A stretch of 50,843 nucleotides of DNA, from positions 1-50,843 of the forward strand of contig CACFCB010000006.1 in assembly GCA_902564695.1 (NCBI GenBank), read 5' to 3'. Shown here piece after piece: positions 28,781 to 37,876 of this stretch. Each line of letters begins with the position of its first letter. Positions within the stretch are counted from its first letter, which is position 1. The DNA comes from an uncultured Prochlorococcus sp. (GTDB lineage Bacteria > Cyanobacteriota > Cyanobacteriia > PCC-6307 > Cyanobiaceae). Under the pieces are notes generated by a model. The model saw only the letters and a list, made by a program, of their open reading frames with translations. It was not told the DNA's origin and searched no databases. Position numbers and translations under genes: made by a program.

Positions 28781-29793
28781 AACGCCTGTTTTCAAATGTC
28801 ATTAATTTGACCCTTGTTTTGATAGTTGGTTTAGCTCTTGGCGGTTGCACTGTTAGCAATGCAGCCATGAGAACATCAAGTCCATGGTCACCTATCGATT
28901 TGGATACTGAAGCAAATCCATTGGATGTTGACTTCGTTGATGACAAAAATGGCTTTTTAGTTGGAACAGATAGGTTGATTTTGGAGACAAATGATGGAGG
29001 AATTACCTGGAAAGAAAGAAACTTGGATATTCCTAGCGAAGGTAATTTTCGTCTAATAAGTATCGATTTCAAAGGAGAAGAAGGTTGGATAGCGGGGCAA
29101 CCAGGTTTGATTCTTCATACCTTTGACGGAGGAAAGAATTGGACTCGTCTCGATTTGGGAAATAAATTGCCAGGTGATCCTTATTTGATAACTACTATTG
29201 GTTCTGATGTTGCTGAGCTGGCAACTACTGCTGGTGCAATTTATAAAACTATTGATGGTGGCACAAATTGGGAGGCCATAGTTCTTGATACTTCAGGCTC
29301 TGGAGGAATTAGAGAGCTAAGACGTACGAAAAATGGTAGTTACATAAGTGTAAGTAGCCTAGGGAATTTCTTCTCAGTTCGCAGACCAGAACAGGAAACT
29401 TGGAGTCCACATCAAAGAGCAAGTAGTAAGAGAGTTCAAAGTGTTGGTGAACAGCCTAATGGAGAGCTATGGATGCTCTCTAGAGGAGCTGAAATAAGGT
29501 TCAATGCAGATCCTGATGATATTGATTCATGGTCTAAACCAATAATCCCAATAGTTAATGGTTATAACTATCAAGACCTTGCTTGGGATCCTTCTAATTC
29601 CATTTGGGCCGCAGGTGGAAATGGAACTTTATTAGTTAGTAACGATGATGGTAAAACTTGGGAACAAGATCCTGTTGGAGATTCTGTTCCTACAAATTTC
29701 ATAAGAATCTTGTTTGTGGACGATTTAAATAGTGTCAATTCAAAAGGATTTGTATTTGGTGAAAGGGGGAATTTGTTGCGATGGCAGGGTTGA
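28777..29793 (+). CDS. ycf48: Ycf48/HCF136 photosystem II assembly factor
   Basis: A 338-residue lumenal lipoprotein that helps insert and protect the D1 protein during PSII assembly. The N-terminus has a signal peptide ending in a lipobox (LIVGLALGGCTVSN), with the lipid-bearing Cys about residue 24. The rest is a beta-propeller of repeated Asp-Gly-Gly-x-x-Trp motifs such as ETNDGGITWKER, HTFDGGKNWTRLD and KTIDGGTNWEAI. The ATG overlaps the rubredoxin stop (ATGA). psbE follows 108 bp later, the classic cyanobacterial rub-ycf48-psbEFLJ order. Confidence 0.96.
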   Translation: MKRLFSNVINLTLVLIVGLALGGCTVSNAAMRTSSPWSPIDLDTEANPLDVDFVDDKNGFLVGTDRLILETNDGGITWKERNLDIPSEGNFRLISIDFKGEEGWIAGQPGLILHTFDGGKNWTRLDLGNKLPGDPYLITTIGSDVAELATTAGAIYKTIDGGTNWEAIVLDTSGSGGIRELRRTKNGSYISVSSLGNFFSVRRPEQETWSPHQRASSKRVQSVGEQPNGELWMLSRGAEIRFNADPDDIDSWSKPIIPIVNGYNYQDLAWDPSNSIWAAGGNGTLLVSNDDGKTWEQDPVGDSVPTNFIRILFVDDLNSVNSKGFVFGERGNLLRWQG

Positions 29794-29901
29794 AACAATT
29801 AATTTTTGATGATTTCCGTGACTCTGTGTAACCAGCTTGCAACAGAGATCCATTCTTTTGATTTTCGCTTGATAAGATCACTGAGCTGATTAAGTGAGGC
29901 T

Positions 29902-30150
29902 ATGGCTGCCGGATCTACCGGGGAACGCCCGTTTTTTGAGATCATTACTAGTGTCCGCTATTGGATTATCCATGCTGTGGCACTACCTGCGATCTTCGTT
30001 GCAGGATTTCTATTTGTGTCTTCTGGGCTTGCCTACGACGCTTTTGGAACTCCTAGACCAGATACGTATTTTCAGGCTGGAGAAACCAAAGCTCCTGTTG
30101 TTGTTCAGCGCTTTGATTCCAAGGCTGAACTTGACACTCGTCTGAAATAA
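29902..30150 (+). CDS. psbE: Cytochrome b559 alpha subunit
   Basis: An 82-residue PSII subunit. The haem-binding His is residue 24 in [20 protein letters not shown], within the single membrane helix. The lumenal tail contains [13 protein letters not shown] and ends [13 protein letters not shown]. It is complete and normal in length. It needs PsbF as partner to bind haem, but the next gene here is psbL, 29 bp downstream, with no psbF between (see findings). Confidence 0.97.
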
Positions 30151-30179
30151 CCAAATTTCATCTGATTGCTTTTTTATCC

Positions 30180-30299
30180 ATGCAAGTCAATCCAAATCCA
30201 AATAAGGTTCCGGTTGAATTAAACCGGACAAGTCTTTATCTTGGACTCTTACTTGTTTTTGTAATGGGAATTTTATTTTCCAGCTACTTCTTTAACTAA
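30180..30299 (+). CDS. psbL: Photosystem II protein L
   Basis: A 39-residue gene. The product starts [20 protein letters not shown] and continues with one hydrophobic helix ([13 protein letters not shown]) and the typical end SSYFFN. PsbL lies at the PSII monomer interface near the quinone site. It begins 29 bp after psbE and ends 11 bp before psbJ. Family match over its whole length is clear. Confidence 0.96.
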
Positions 30300-30310
30300 A
30301 TCTCTTTATC

Positions 30311-30508
30311 ATGAGCAAATTAAAAGGACCTGATGGACGAGTAGGAGATCGTCTCCCCGATGGCCGTCCTGCAATCTCCTGGCAAAGACGATGGACGGAA
30401 GGTGCGCTTCCATTATGGTTAGTTGCTACTGCAGGGGGAACAGCTGTGATTTTTGTTCTTGGTATTTTCTTTTACGGTTCATATACTGGTATTGGTAACG
30501 CTGGTTAA
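30311..30508 (+). CDS. psbJ: Photosystem II protein J
   Basis: A 65-residue product with the Prochlorococcus-type long N-terminus ([20 protein letters not shown]) before a single helix ([20 protein letters not shown]) and the ending [13 protein letters not shown]. PsbJ sits beside cytochrome b559 and affects quinone exchange. It is last in the operon and followed by a strong terminator at 30550. Confidence 0.96.
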   Translation: MSKLKGPDGRVGDRLPDGRPAISWQRRWTEGALPLWLVATAGGTAVIFVLGIFFYGSYTGIGNAG

Positions 30509-30549
30509 TTTTAACTAGAGAAATACTATTAATTTCAAATTAATCATCA

Positions 30550-30582
30550 AACAACCGACATATTTCATGTCGGTTGTTTTTT
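30550..30582 (+). terminator. Rho-independent terminator after psbJ
   Basis: Perfect 12-bp stem with arms AACAACCGACAT (30550-30561) and ATGTCGGTTGTT (30567-30578), loop ATTTC, and a T-tract running from the end of the stem to 30582. It ends the psbE operon. On the other strand the mirrored A-rich flank could also help stop mtnP transcription, whose stop is at 30585. Confidence 0.9.
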
Positions 30583-30584
30583 AT

Positions 30585-31517
30585 TTAAAGCCAATACTTA
30601 TCAGTAAATAATTTGACCTTACTTTTAGTTATATCTGGTACATGATTTTTCGATGTTACCAGGGCATTTTTTAATGAATTGTGAGAGGGACTTATGGGTC
30701 TTAATGATGAGATTCTTTTGGCAGCAGCTGAGATTATAGATTTTGCAAAATTTGCATTTTCTTGGAGATTTTCAATGACCATTTCGACTGAGACATTTTC
30801 GCAATTTTGATTCCAGCAATCGTAATCAGTAACCATTGATAGGCTTGAGTAAGCGATCTCGGCTTCTTTCGCTAATCTGGCCTCTGTGTGGTTGGTCATT
30901 CCAATAATTGAGCATCCCCAATTTCTATATAAGTTAGATTCCGCTAGAGTTGAAAATGCTGGCCCTTCCATAGCAAGATAGGTTCCGCCAATATGTAATT
31001 TTTTCTTTTTATTTAAAATTTTTTTTATTTCCTCAGAAAGAATTTGAGAAACAATTTTGCAAAAAGGATTAGCCATGCTTATGTGAGCCACAATCCCATT
31101 TGTGAAAAAAGTCAAAGGTCTTTGATGAGTTCTATCAATAAATTGATCAGGTATAACAACGTCGCAAGGTCTTATTTCCTCTTTTAATGAACCGACCGCG
31201 GATGCTGAGATTAGCCACCTAACATTTAAGGAGCGTAGAGCCCAGATATTAGCTTTATATGGAATTTCACTTGGATTTAAAGTATGGTTTTCTCCGTGGC
31301 GAGAGAGAAAAACGACCTCTATTCCAAAAAGATTGCCTATGAGTAATTTGTCAGAAGGTTTCCCATACGGAGTGTCTAAGCTTAATTCGACTATGTTTTC
31401 TAAATTATCCATTCTATATAGACCACTTCCACCAATAATCCCTAATCTTGCTTTTTTAAAATCATAGGAATCTGATGGCGTTTCAGGAATATTTAAAAAA
31501 TCATGTTGAGTGATCAT
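30585..31517 (-). CDS. mtnP: S-methyl-5'-thioadenosine phosphorylase
   Basis: A 310-residue purine nucleoside phosphorylase-family enzyme. LGIIGGSGLYRMDNL, SRHGENHTLNPSEIPYKANI, YLAMEGPAFST and the base-binding SIIGMTNHTEARLAKEAEIA followed by MVTDYDCWN fit MTA phosphorylase better than guanosine/inosine phosphorylase. It recycles methylthioadenosine from polyamine or S-adenosylmethionine reactions. The N-terminal 24 residues are extra. The start at 31517 overlaps the start of the divergent FAD/SelD gene by 15 bp, and no other standard start codon lies before the conserved domain. Confidence 0.92.
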   Translation of the reverse strand: MITQHDFLNIPETPSDSYDFKKARLGIIGGSGLYRMDNLENIVELSLDTPYGKPSDKLLIGNLFGIEVVFLSRHGENHTLNPSEIPYKANIWALRSLNVRWLISASAVGSLKEEIRPCDVVIPDQFIDRTHQRPLTFFTNGIVAHISMANPFCKIVSQILSEEIKKILNKKKKLHIGGTYLAMEGPAFSTLAESNLYRNWGCSIIGMTNHTEARLAKEAEIAYSSLSMVTDYDCWNQNCENVSVEMVIENLQENANFAKSIISAAAKRISSLRPISPSHNSLKNALVTSKNHVPDITKSKVKLFTDKYWL

Positions 31518-33680
31518 CTTGTTTTAGCTGGTGGTGGTCATACGCATGCCCTTGTTTTACTCAGATGGGCAATGGATCCAAAATTGAAGCCTGCTGGAAT
31601 GATTACTTTAGTTAGTAAAGAAAGTACAACTATTTATTCTGGAATGTTTCCAGGTTTAATAGCAGGTAAATACAAAATTGATGAAATATTAATAGATTTG
31701 AGGAGGCTTGCTTCAAAAGCAGGGGTTTCATTTCTAATGGCAGAAATTGAGGGAATTAATACCAAGAAGAAAAAATTACTTTTAGCAGGTCGTCCAGAAA
31801 TCTCTTATTCCTCATTATCATTAAATATAGGAACTGAGACTAATATAAATCCAAAAACTGTAAATGCAAAAGAGGAAAATTTAGCTTGCCCAATAAAACC
31901 TTTTTCTAAATCACTAAAATGGATTTCTGATCAGGATATATACAAGGATGATTATTCAGCTATACCATTTGTTATTGTTGGTGCTGGATTTGCTGGGATA
32001 GAAATAGCATTTTCTTTAAGAAAAAGATGGCCTAAAAGAACAATTCAATTAAAAGTTAAATCAGATAAAAAACTTCCAAAAAATATAATAAAAAGTTTAA
32101 AAATTCAAAATATTCAGATTATAGAAAATGACCCATCTAATTATTTACCGAAATTATTATGCACGGGCAATAAAGCATATGATTGGATACGAAAAAGTAA
32201 CTTGCCTTTGGATAATCATGGAAGAATCTTTACAAAAAAAACTCTTCAAATTCTTAATCATCCTGAATTATTTGCTGTAGGTGATTGTGGCGTTATTCAG
32301 CATAACAATCGTCCTGCCTCTGGAGTATGGGCTGTTCGATCTTCAATACCTTTAGCAAAGAATTTAGAGGCTACAAGAAAAAGTCTGATAATGAATGAAT
32401 GGAAACCTCAGAAAAGAGCAATACAAATATTAGATATTAATTCTAGTAAAAACGACTCTAGAGCTTTTTTATCATGGGGAGGATTAATAATAGGACCACA
32501 TAAAATATTTTCAAAATACAAAGAGTTAATTGATAAAAATTTTATTTCTAGATTTGATCTAGCTAATAAATTAGTTCCCGATATGTTTCCGCAAAATGAG
32601 ATGATTAAATGTAGAGGATGTGCAGCAAAATTAGCTTATATGCCATTAAATAAAGCCTTGAAACAATTAAATTCATCAGAATATTTTTCTGATGATTCTA
32701 TTGATATAGCTCAATTAATTTCTGGGAAAACTTTAATACAAAGTGTTGATGGTTTCCCCTCTTTGATAAGTGATCCATGGCTTAATGGAAGACTTTTAGC
32801 TTTTCATTCTTGCTCTGATATTTGGGCTTGTGGAGGGTCTGTTCTCTCTGCTCAGGCTGTTGTTAAGATACCTTCATTGTCTAATGATTTACAACAAGAA
32901 TTGCTGTTTCAGGTACTTGAAGGTATTAACTCTGCTTTAAATCTTCAAGGCGCAAAACTAATAGGTGGACATACCTTGGAATCAATAAAAACACCTGAAG
33001 AGCCTTTCTCTATAGAAATAGAAAGCTCATTAACGGTAAATGGAATTGTTGAAGATAAAAAGAATTTTTGGTCTAAGGGTGGTATGAAAAAAGGTGACCA
33101 AATTCTAATTAGTAGACCTCTTGGAACTGGCGTTATTTTTTCAGCATTCATGAATGGCCAAGTACAACCTTTTGTTCTTGATTCTGTCTTAAAAGAAATG
33201 AATAAAAGCCAGCATGAAATTGTAAATTATATTATTTATTTACAAAATATAAACCCTTATTCAAATATTATAAGTGCATGCACTGATATAACCGGTTTTG
33301 GTTTGTTGGGTCATTTAGCAGAAATGCTTAAAGCTACAAATAATAATCAAATAAAGATGAATTTAGAACCAATGAAAATTATTCTTGATCTTGATAAGAT
33401 ACCAGTTTTTTATGGAGTTAAAGAGCTATTGGATAAAGGTTTTGAGAGTACTTTTTCTCCTTCAAATAAAATCTTTTTTAAAAAGATTTATTCTGATAAA
33501 AACTTAGGAATTGAGCTTAGAAGCAAAGAATTTTCATCTGATAGTCCTTTGTATAATAGAATGTTAAAAGTTTTACTAGATCCTCAAACTTGTGGACCTT
33601 TAGTTATTAGTTGTTCATCTATTTATTCAGAAAAACTTATTAAAAATGGACCCTGGAAAAAAATAGGTTTTATTAATTAG
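31503..33680 (+). CDS. selD: FAD-dependent oxidoreductase/SelD (selenide, water dikinase) fusion
   Basis: A 725-residue two-domain protein. The first half (about 1-340) is a pyridine-nucleotide disulfide oxidoreductase/NDH-2-like flavoprotein with LVLAGGGHTHALVLLRW and the second dinucleotide fold VIVGAGFAGIEIAFSLRKRW. The second half is SelD, starting KCRGCAAKL (catalytic Cys/Lys near 369-376) with DITGFGLLGHLAEMLKA and LDPQTCGPLVIS. SelD makes selenophosphate from selenide and ATP, and the flavoprotein may supply or oxidise the selenium substrate (inference). This fusion is known in cyanobacteria and other bacteria. Selenophosphate here most likely feeds tRNA selenouridine. Cys, not Sec, occupies the active site. 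Confidence 0.92.
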   Translation: MLSDHLVLAGGGHTHALVLLRWAMDPKLKPAGMITLVSKESTTIYSGMFPGLIAGKYKIDEILIDLRRLASKAGVSFLMAEIEGINTKKKKLLLAGRPEISYSSLSLNIGTETNINPKTVNAKEENLACPIKPFSKSLKWISDQDIYKDDYSAIPFVIVGAGFAGIEIAFSLRKRWPKRTIQLKVKSDKKLPKNIIKSLKIQNIQIIENDPSNYLPKLLCTGNKAYDWIRKSNLPLDNHGRIFTKKTLQILNHPELFAVGDCGVIQHNNRPASGVWAVRSSIPLAKNLEATRKSLIMNEWKPQKRAIQILDINSSKNDSRAFLSWGGLIIGPHKIFSKYKELIDKNFISRFDLANKLVPDMFPQNEMIKCRGCAAKLAYMPLNKALKQLNSSEYFSDDSIDIAQLISGKTLIQSVDGFPSLISDPWLNGRLLAFHSCSDIWACGGSVLSAQAVVKIPSLSNDLQQELLFQVLEGINSALNLQGAKLIGGHTLESIKTPEEPFSIEIESSLTVNGIVEDKKNFWSKGGMKKGDQILISRPLGTGVIFSAFMNGQVQPFVLDSVLKEMNKSQHEIVNYIIYLQNINPYSNIISACTDITGFGLLGHLAEMLKATNNNQIKMNLEPMKIILDLDKIPVFYGVKELLDKGFESTFSPSNKIFFKKIYSDKNLGIELRSKEFSSDSPLYNRMLKVLLDPQTCGPLVISCSSIYSEKLIKNGPWKKIGFIN

Positions 33681-33802
33681 TAAATGATTCTAGATACATT
33701 TAGATTAAAGTTTGCTCATCAATTAATTTCATTCTTTGTCGTTTTATTTCTATTCCTAATTCTGGCCCTGATTTCCAACCTTGAGCTATTAAATCATCTC
33801 CT

Positions 33803-34957
33803 TTAACTGGTGATTTTATTTTTTTTCCAGTTATAGAGCCAAGATTTTAAATATACAGTTAAGGGGTTATTTCTACATATTTCGAGTATGAAAGAAGATT
33901 CTTTTGCATTTATTTCTTCTAAAATACTTGTCCATTTTGATGGAGACCAATGTATATAAAGTTGTTTTTTTGCAATATTTTTAAGCGCGTAATTTAATTG
34001 ACAAGCCCCTTCAATAATTTCTTTTTGTGTCTCTGTTAACTGCAGCCTTTCAGCTAGGTACAAAGGATTTTCAGCTTCATAGACAAATGCCGTAAGAGGT
34101 TCAATGTTTGCTTCCTTTGCTGTAAATATTTTTTCGTATAGCCTCTGATCATTTTGTAATTGTGCATCTATTATTTTTAGCCCACCCCACTCTTGCAGAT
34201 TATTTAATGCACTCTTCCAATTTTTACTTTTGAAAAGTAATTCAAGCTCCATTTTTAACCTTATTGATAAAGATGAAGGTGCTAAATCAGTTTTATCGCC
34301 AATTTGCCAATCCCAAGGCCAAGAATTTAGTGTATTTTGTATTTGTCTTAATGCTCTATTAGATATATTAAAGCCTAGTTTGGCTGAATAGCGAGAAGCT
34401 CTAACAACACGTGTTGGGTCTTCTAGGATACTTAATTCATGTAAGAAATCTATTCTCATGTTGTAAATCCCATCCAAGCCAGAAAATAAATCTATTAATT
34501 TATTTTCTTTAAGGTCAATTGCCATTGCGTTAATATTTAAATCTCTTCTATACAGATCATTTTTGATTGTAGATAATTCAACTATTGGATTCCCCCCTGG
34601 GATAGGATAATTTTCACTGCGAGCACTAGCAATATCAACTTTGATTCCATCAATTATTATTTCTATTGTTTTATATAATTTATTATTACGAATTACTTTA
34701 ACTCTCTCTTCACTAAGAGTTTTTTGTAATTCTTTCACATAAGTTTTGGCTTCTCCTTCTATAATTAAATCTAGATCATTAAATATAATTTCATAATCTT
34801 TATTTCTAGATTTCGTTATAAGATCTCTTACTATTCCACCAACAATTGCAAGTTTATTTATATTATTTGATATAGCTACATCTAACAAAGTAGTTAGAAT
34901 TCCATCTGGTAATTCTTGGATCTCTTTTTCAATGTTGTCTTTACTAAATATTTCCAT
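33803..34957 (-). CDS. cca: CCA tRNA nucleotidyltransferase, C-terminus lost by frameshift
   Basis: Adds or repairs the CCA end of tRNAs. The class II nucleotidyltransferase core is intact: KLAIVGGIVRDLI (residues 35-47), the metal aspartates in NDLDLIIEG (60-68), YRRDLNINAMAIDL and the DPTRVVRASRYSAKLGF helix region. The frame ends after 384 residues at 33803, just past a run of eight A's (33819-33826 on this strand). Moving one base at that run restores KSPVKGDDLIAQGWKSGPEL and on to a stop at 33700, which is the normal C-terminal motif of the family. Either a real frameshift, slippage, or a sequencing error in the homopolymer explains this. Confidence 0.88.
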   Translation of the reverse strand: MEIFSKDNIEKEIQELPDGILTTLLDVAISNNINKLAIVGGIVRDLITKSRNKDYEIIFNDLDLIIEGEAKTYVKELQKTLSEERVKVIRNNKLYKTIEIIIDGIKVDIASARSENYPIPGGNPIVELSTIKNDLYRRDLNINAMAIDLKENKLIDLFSGLDGIYNMRIDFLHELSILEDPTRVVRASRYSAKLGFNISNRALRQIQNTLNSWPWDWQIGDKTDLAPSSLSIRLKMELELLFKSKNWKSALNNLQEWGGLKIIDAQLQNDQRLYEKIFTAKEANIEPLTAFVYEAENPLYLAERLQLTETQKEIIEGACQLNYALKNIAKKQLYIHWSPSKWTSILEEINAKESSFILEICRNNPLTVYLKSWLYNWKKNKITS

Positions 34958-34998
34958 TTGATATATAAATTTTAATTATTATTATTTTATTCTAAGCA

Positions 34999-37416
34999 TT
35001 ATTTATCTATTAATTTTATTGGAGCTAGTCTTGGGTCCAATATTTTTGGTCCCATCCCTGAAAATTTTATTGCTAATGAGACTTTTTCTCCTGAACCGAA
35101 AACATGAGTGATTTGTCCTTCTCCAAAAGAAGAGTGTTCAACTCTATCGTTGACTGACCATTTCTTCCCAGGGGAAGGGCCAGAATATGTTTTTCTTACT
35201 CCATTTTCAGCTTCACTAAGAAAAGACTTTTTTCCGCTTTGACGATCAATTCTTGTAAGTCTATCTAAATTTTTTTCTCTTCTTAATGTTGCGCCACCAG
35301 ACAAGGGGATATCACCTTTTACAAGGTCGTCAGGAATTTCTGATAGAAATATAGAGGCTATGGCAGGTTCTCTCATCCCTCCCCACATTCTTCTCTCGGT
35401 CGCGTGAAATAAAAATAGTTTTTCTTTTGCTCTGGTAAGTCCTACATAACAAAGTCGTCTCTCTTCCTCCAGAGAAGATGGGTCATCAAGCGATCTATAG
35501 CTTGGAAATAAGCCTTGCTCCATTCCAACAAGACATACAACAGGGAACTCTAAGCCTTTACTGCTGTGAAGAGTCATTAATGTGACTCGATTCGAAGCAG
35601 TATCTTTATTATCTGCATCACTTGATAAGGCAGCTGTTGATAAAAATCCTTCTAAATTTGCTTCTTCACTTTCTTCTTGATATTGCAAAGCAGCATTAAC
35701 TAATTCTTGAAGATTACGCCTTCTTTCCTCTGCCTCATCTGTCCCTGTTGCAATTAATTCACTTAAATAGCCACTTTTTTCCAAAACTAACTGTACTAAT
35801 TCAGCAGGACTTGAAGAAAGTAGATGACTTTGTAATTCATTAATTAGCTCACTAAAAATCAAAAGACCTTTAGCTGATCTTCCAGCCAAAGATCTTACAG
35901 CTTCGGGATCATTTACAACTTCCCAAAGAGGAATTTTTAGTTGACTTGCAGCATCACTAAGTCTTTGAACTGTTGTTTTGCCAATACCCCTTTTAGGAAC
36001 ATTTAAAACTCTTAGAAGACTGACACTGTCAGATGGATTTATTAAAAGTCTTAAATAGGCCAAAAGATCTTTAATTTCTCTTCTATCGTAGAAACGCAAT
36101 CCTCCAACCACTATGTAAGGAATACTCCAGCGAACTAATGAGTCCTCAATTGCTCTTGATTGAGCATTAGTTCTATAAAGAATAGCCATATCTCCCCAAT
36201 TTAATTCTGGATTAGATGCATCTAAAATTCTTAGCCTATGTATAACTGCTTCTGCCTCTGCTACTTCATCGTCGCACCTTGTTAATTTAATTGGTTCACC
36301 CTCTCCTCTCGTTGCTCTAAGAACTTTATCTATTCGTTCTTTATTGTTAGAAATTAAAGAATTAGCGGCATTAAGAATTGTAGAAGTAGATCGGTAATTT
36401 TCTTCAAGTTTTACGAGAGTAGAGTCGTTTTCATTGTCTTGATTTTTTTTTCCAAAGTCATCTTGAAATCCCATTAATATTCTAAAATCTGCAGCTCTAA
36501 AACTATAAATACTTTGATCAGCATCACCAACAACAAAAACTGAACGATTTTGCCAATTTTCAAAAGAAGATGGGTCTTTGCCATTTGTAACTAATTGTTT
36601 AATTAATTCATATTGTGTCCAATTAGTATCTTGATATTCATCAACTAATACATGCTTGAAACGATTGTGCCAATAGGTTCTAATAACATTATTTTGTTGC
36701 AGTAATTGAACAGGGATTAATAGTAGATCATCAAAATCTAAAGCATTATTAGCTGCTAAGGCTTTCCTGTAAAGTCTATAAGTTTCAGCAACTAATTTGC
36801 CTCTTTGACCTTCTTGATTCTTTGATAAATCATCAGGAAGTAAGCATTGATTTTTTGCATTACTGATTGCCCAGCGTACTTTTTTAGGTTCAAATCTTTT
36901 AGGATCTAATTGTAAGTCTTGTGTAACTATTTCTTTGATTAGACTTTGTGCATCTGTTTCGTCATATATTGAAAATTGTTTGGTCCATGTTAAACCTTCG
37001 GGATCTTTAAACTTGTCAATATCAAAGCGTAACAATCTAGCAAATAAAGCGTGAAAAGTTCCTATCCATAATTCACGACTGATTTCACGATATATACAAT
37101 TACGAATTTGTCTTTGCTCTGTTACTTGTAAAGTTGACCAGGGCTTTCCATGGCGAATATTTGATAATCTTTTTGCTAGAAGTAATTCAAGTCTATCTTT
37201 CATTTCTCTTGCCGCTTTATTTGTAAAAGTAACTGCAAGAATAGAGCTTGGATCAACTTTATATTCAGTAATTAAATGTGCAATACGATGAGTAAGAGCT
37301 CTGGTTTTTCCACTTCCTGCTCCTGCAACTACTAGTAATGGACCATGAAAATGATCAACTGCATGAGACTGAGCCTCATTTAATCCATTTAAAAATATAC
37401 TTTTTGATTCTTTCAT
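34999..37416 (-). CDS. uvrD: UvrD/PcrA-type DNA helicase
   Basis: An 805-residue superfamily 1 3'-5' helicase for nucleotide excision and mismatch repair. The motifs are in order: Walker A VVAGAGSGKTRALTHRI, the N-terminal LNEAQSHAV Q-motif, FTNKAAREMKDR, DEYQDTNWTQY (motif II), GDADQSIYSFRAAD (III), ENYRSTSTIL, TLMTLHSSKGLEFPVVCLVG (V) and YVGLTRAKEKLFLFHA (VI). The C-terminal PcrA-like tail contains VNDRVEHSSFGEGQITHVFG. Length is normal. It lies beside the phycoerythrin genes, as reported for other Prochlorococcus, but has no known functional tie to them. Confidence 0.96.
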   Translation of the reverse strand: MKESKSIFLNGLNEAQSHAVDHFHGPLLVVAGAGSGKTRALTHRIAHLITEYKVDPSSILAVTFTNKAAREMKDRLELLLAKRLSNIRHGKPWSTLQVTEQRQIRNCIYREISRELWIGTFHALFARLLRFDIDKFKDPEGLTWTKQFSIYDETDAQSLIKEIVTQDLQLDPKRFEPKKVRWAISNAKNQCLLPDDLSKNQEGQRGKLVAETYRLYRKALAANNALDFDDLLLIPVQLLQQNNVIRTYWHNRFKHVLVDEYQDTNWTQYELIKQLVTNGKDPSSFENWQNRSVFVVGDADQSIYSFRAADFRILMGFQDDFGKKNQDNENDSTLVKLEENYRSTSTILNAANSLISNNKERIDKVLRATRGEGEPIKLTRCDDEVAEAEAVIHRLRILDASNPELNWGDMAILYRTNAQSRAIEDSLVRWSIPYIVVGGLRFYDRREIKDLLAYLRLLINPSDSVSLLRVLNVPKRGIGKTTVQRLSDAASQLKIPLWEVVNDPEAVRSLAGRSAKGLLIFSELINELQSHLLSSSPAELVQLVLEKSGYLSELIATGTDEAEERRRNLQELVNAALQYQEESEEANLEGFLSTAALSSDADNKDTASNRVTLMTLHSSKGLEFPVVCLVGMEQGLFPSYRSLDDPSSLEEERRLCYVGLTRAKEKLFLFHATERRMWGGMREPAIASIFLSEIPDDLVKGDIPLSGGATLRREKNLDRLTRIDRQSGKKSFLSEAENGVRKTYSGPSPGKKWSVNDRVEHSSFGEGQITHVFGSGEKVSLAIKFSGMGPKILDPRLAPIKLIDK

Positions 37417-37496
37417 CTTCTAGGTTTTAAATAGATTTAGTTTTTACTAAATTTAAGGAGTTCATTTTTTGTTTTATTTAAGTAGAGAATAATAAT

Positions 37497-37721
37497 TTAT
37501 AAATTCAAATTTGACGTTGTCTTCTCTTTTTGCTTATTAAGTCTTGAAAGTATTGTTTTTATTTTATTAAGTTCTTTATGAGAGTGAATAATAGATTTTA
37601 TTTTTTTGTGAGGCATTTTTAGCTTTTGTGAAATAGTTACTACCTCATTTTCTAAGCGGTTTTTATATTCGCTTAGTTCTCGAATGGATTCTTTTAACTC
37701 TTCTTCTGTAGGACCTTGCAT
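37497..37721 (-). CDS. Small coiled-coil protein of unknown function
   Basis: I do not recognise the family. From the ATG at 37721 it encodes 74 residues, MQGPTEEELKESIRELSEYK and a highly charged helical remainder with heptad-like spacing (ENEVVTISQKLKMPHKKI), ending KEKTTSNLNL. The frame stays open upstream to a TTG at 37814, but that part includes a run of T/A and looks unlike protein (CKKKTM). It is divergent from cpeB, 226 bp away. No membrane segment or cysteine is present in the short form. A role in phycoerythrin is possible only by position. Confidence 0.6.
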   Translation of the reverse strand: MQGPTEEELKESIRELSEYKNRLENEVVTISQKLKMPHKKIKSIIHSHKELNKIKTILSRLNKQKEKTTSNLNL

Positions 37722-37876
37722 TGTTTTTTTTTTACAATAGCTCAAATTAATAACATCCCCTTTGCTTTTAAGCTTTTTTAGATAACTTTGTGGCGATTTT
37801 GCTGAAAACCTCAACCTTACAGTTAAGAAGCATTTCGTTCTGAGATCTCTTTTAGTGAATTTTGACTGTAAGTCTT

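Noticed and set aside
29894-30145. 83-residue ORF overlapping psbE in another frame
   Set aside because: psbE is unmistakable; this frame is its out-of-frame reading, not a replacement for psbF.
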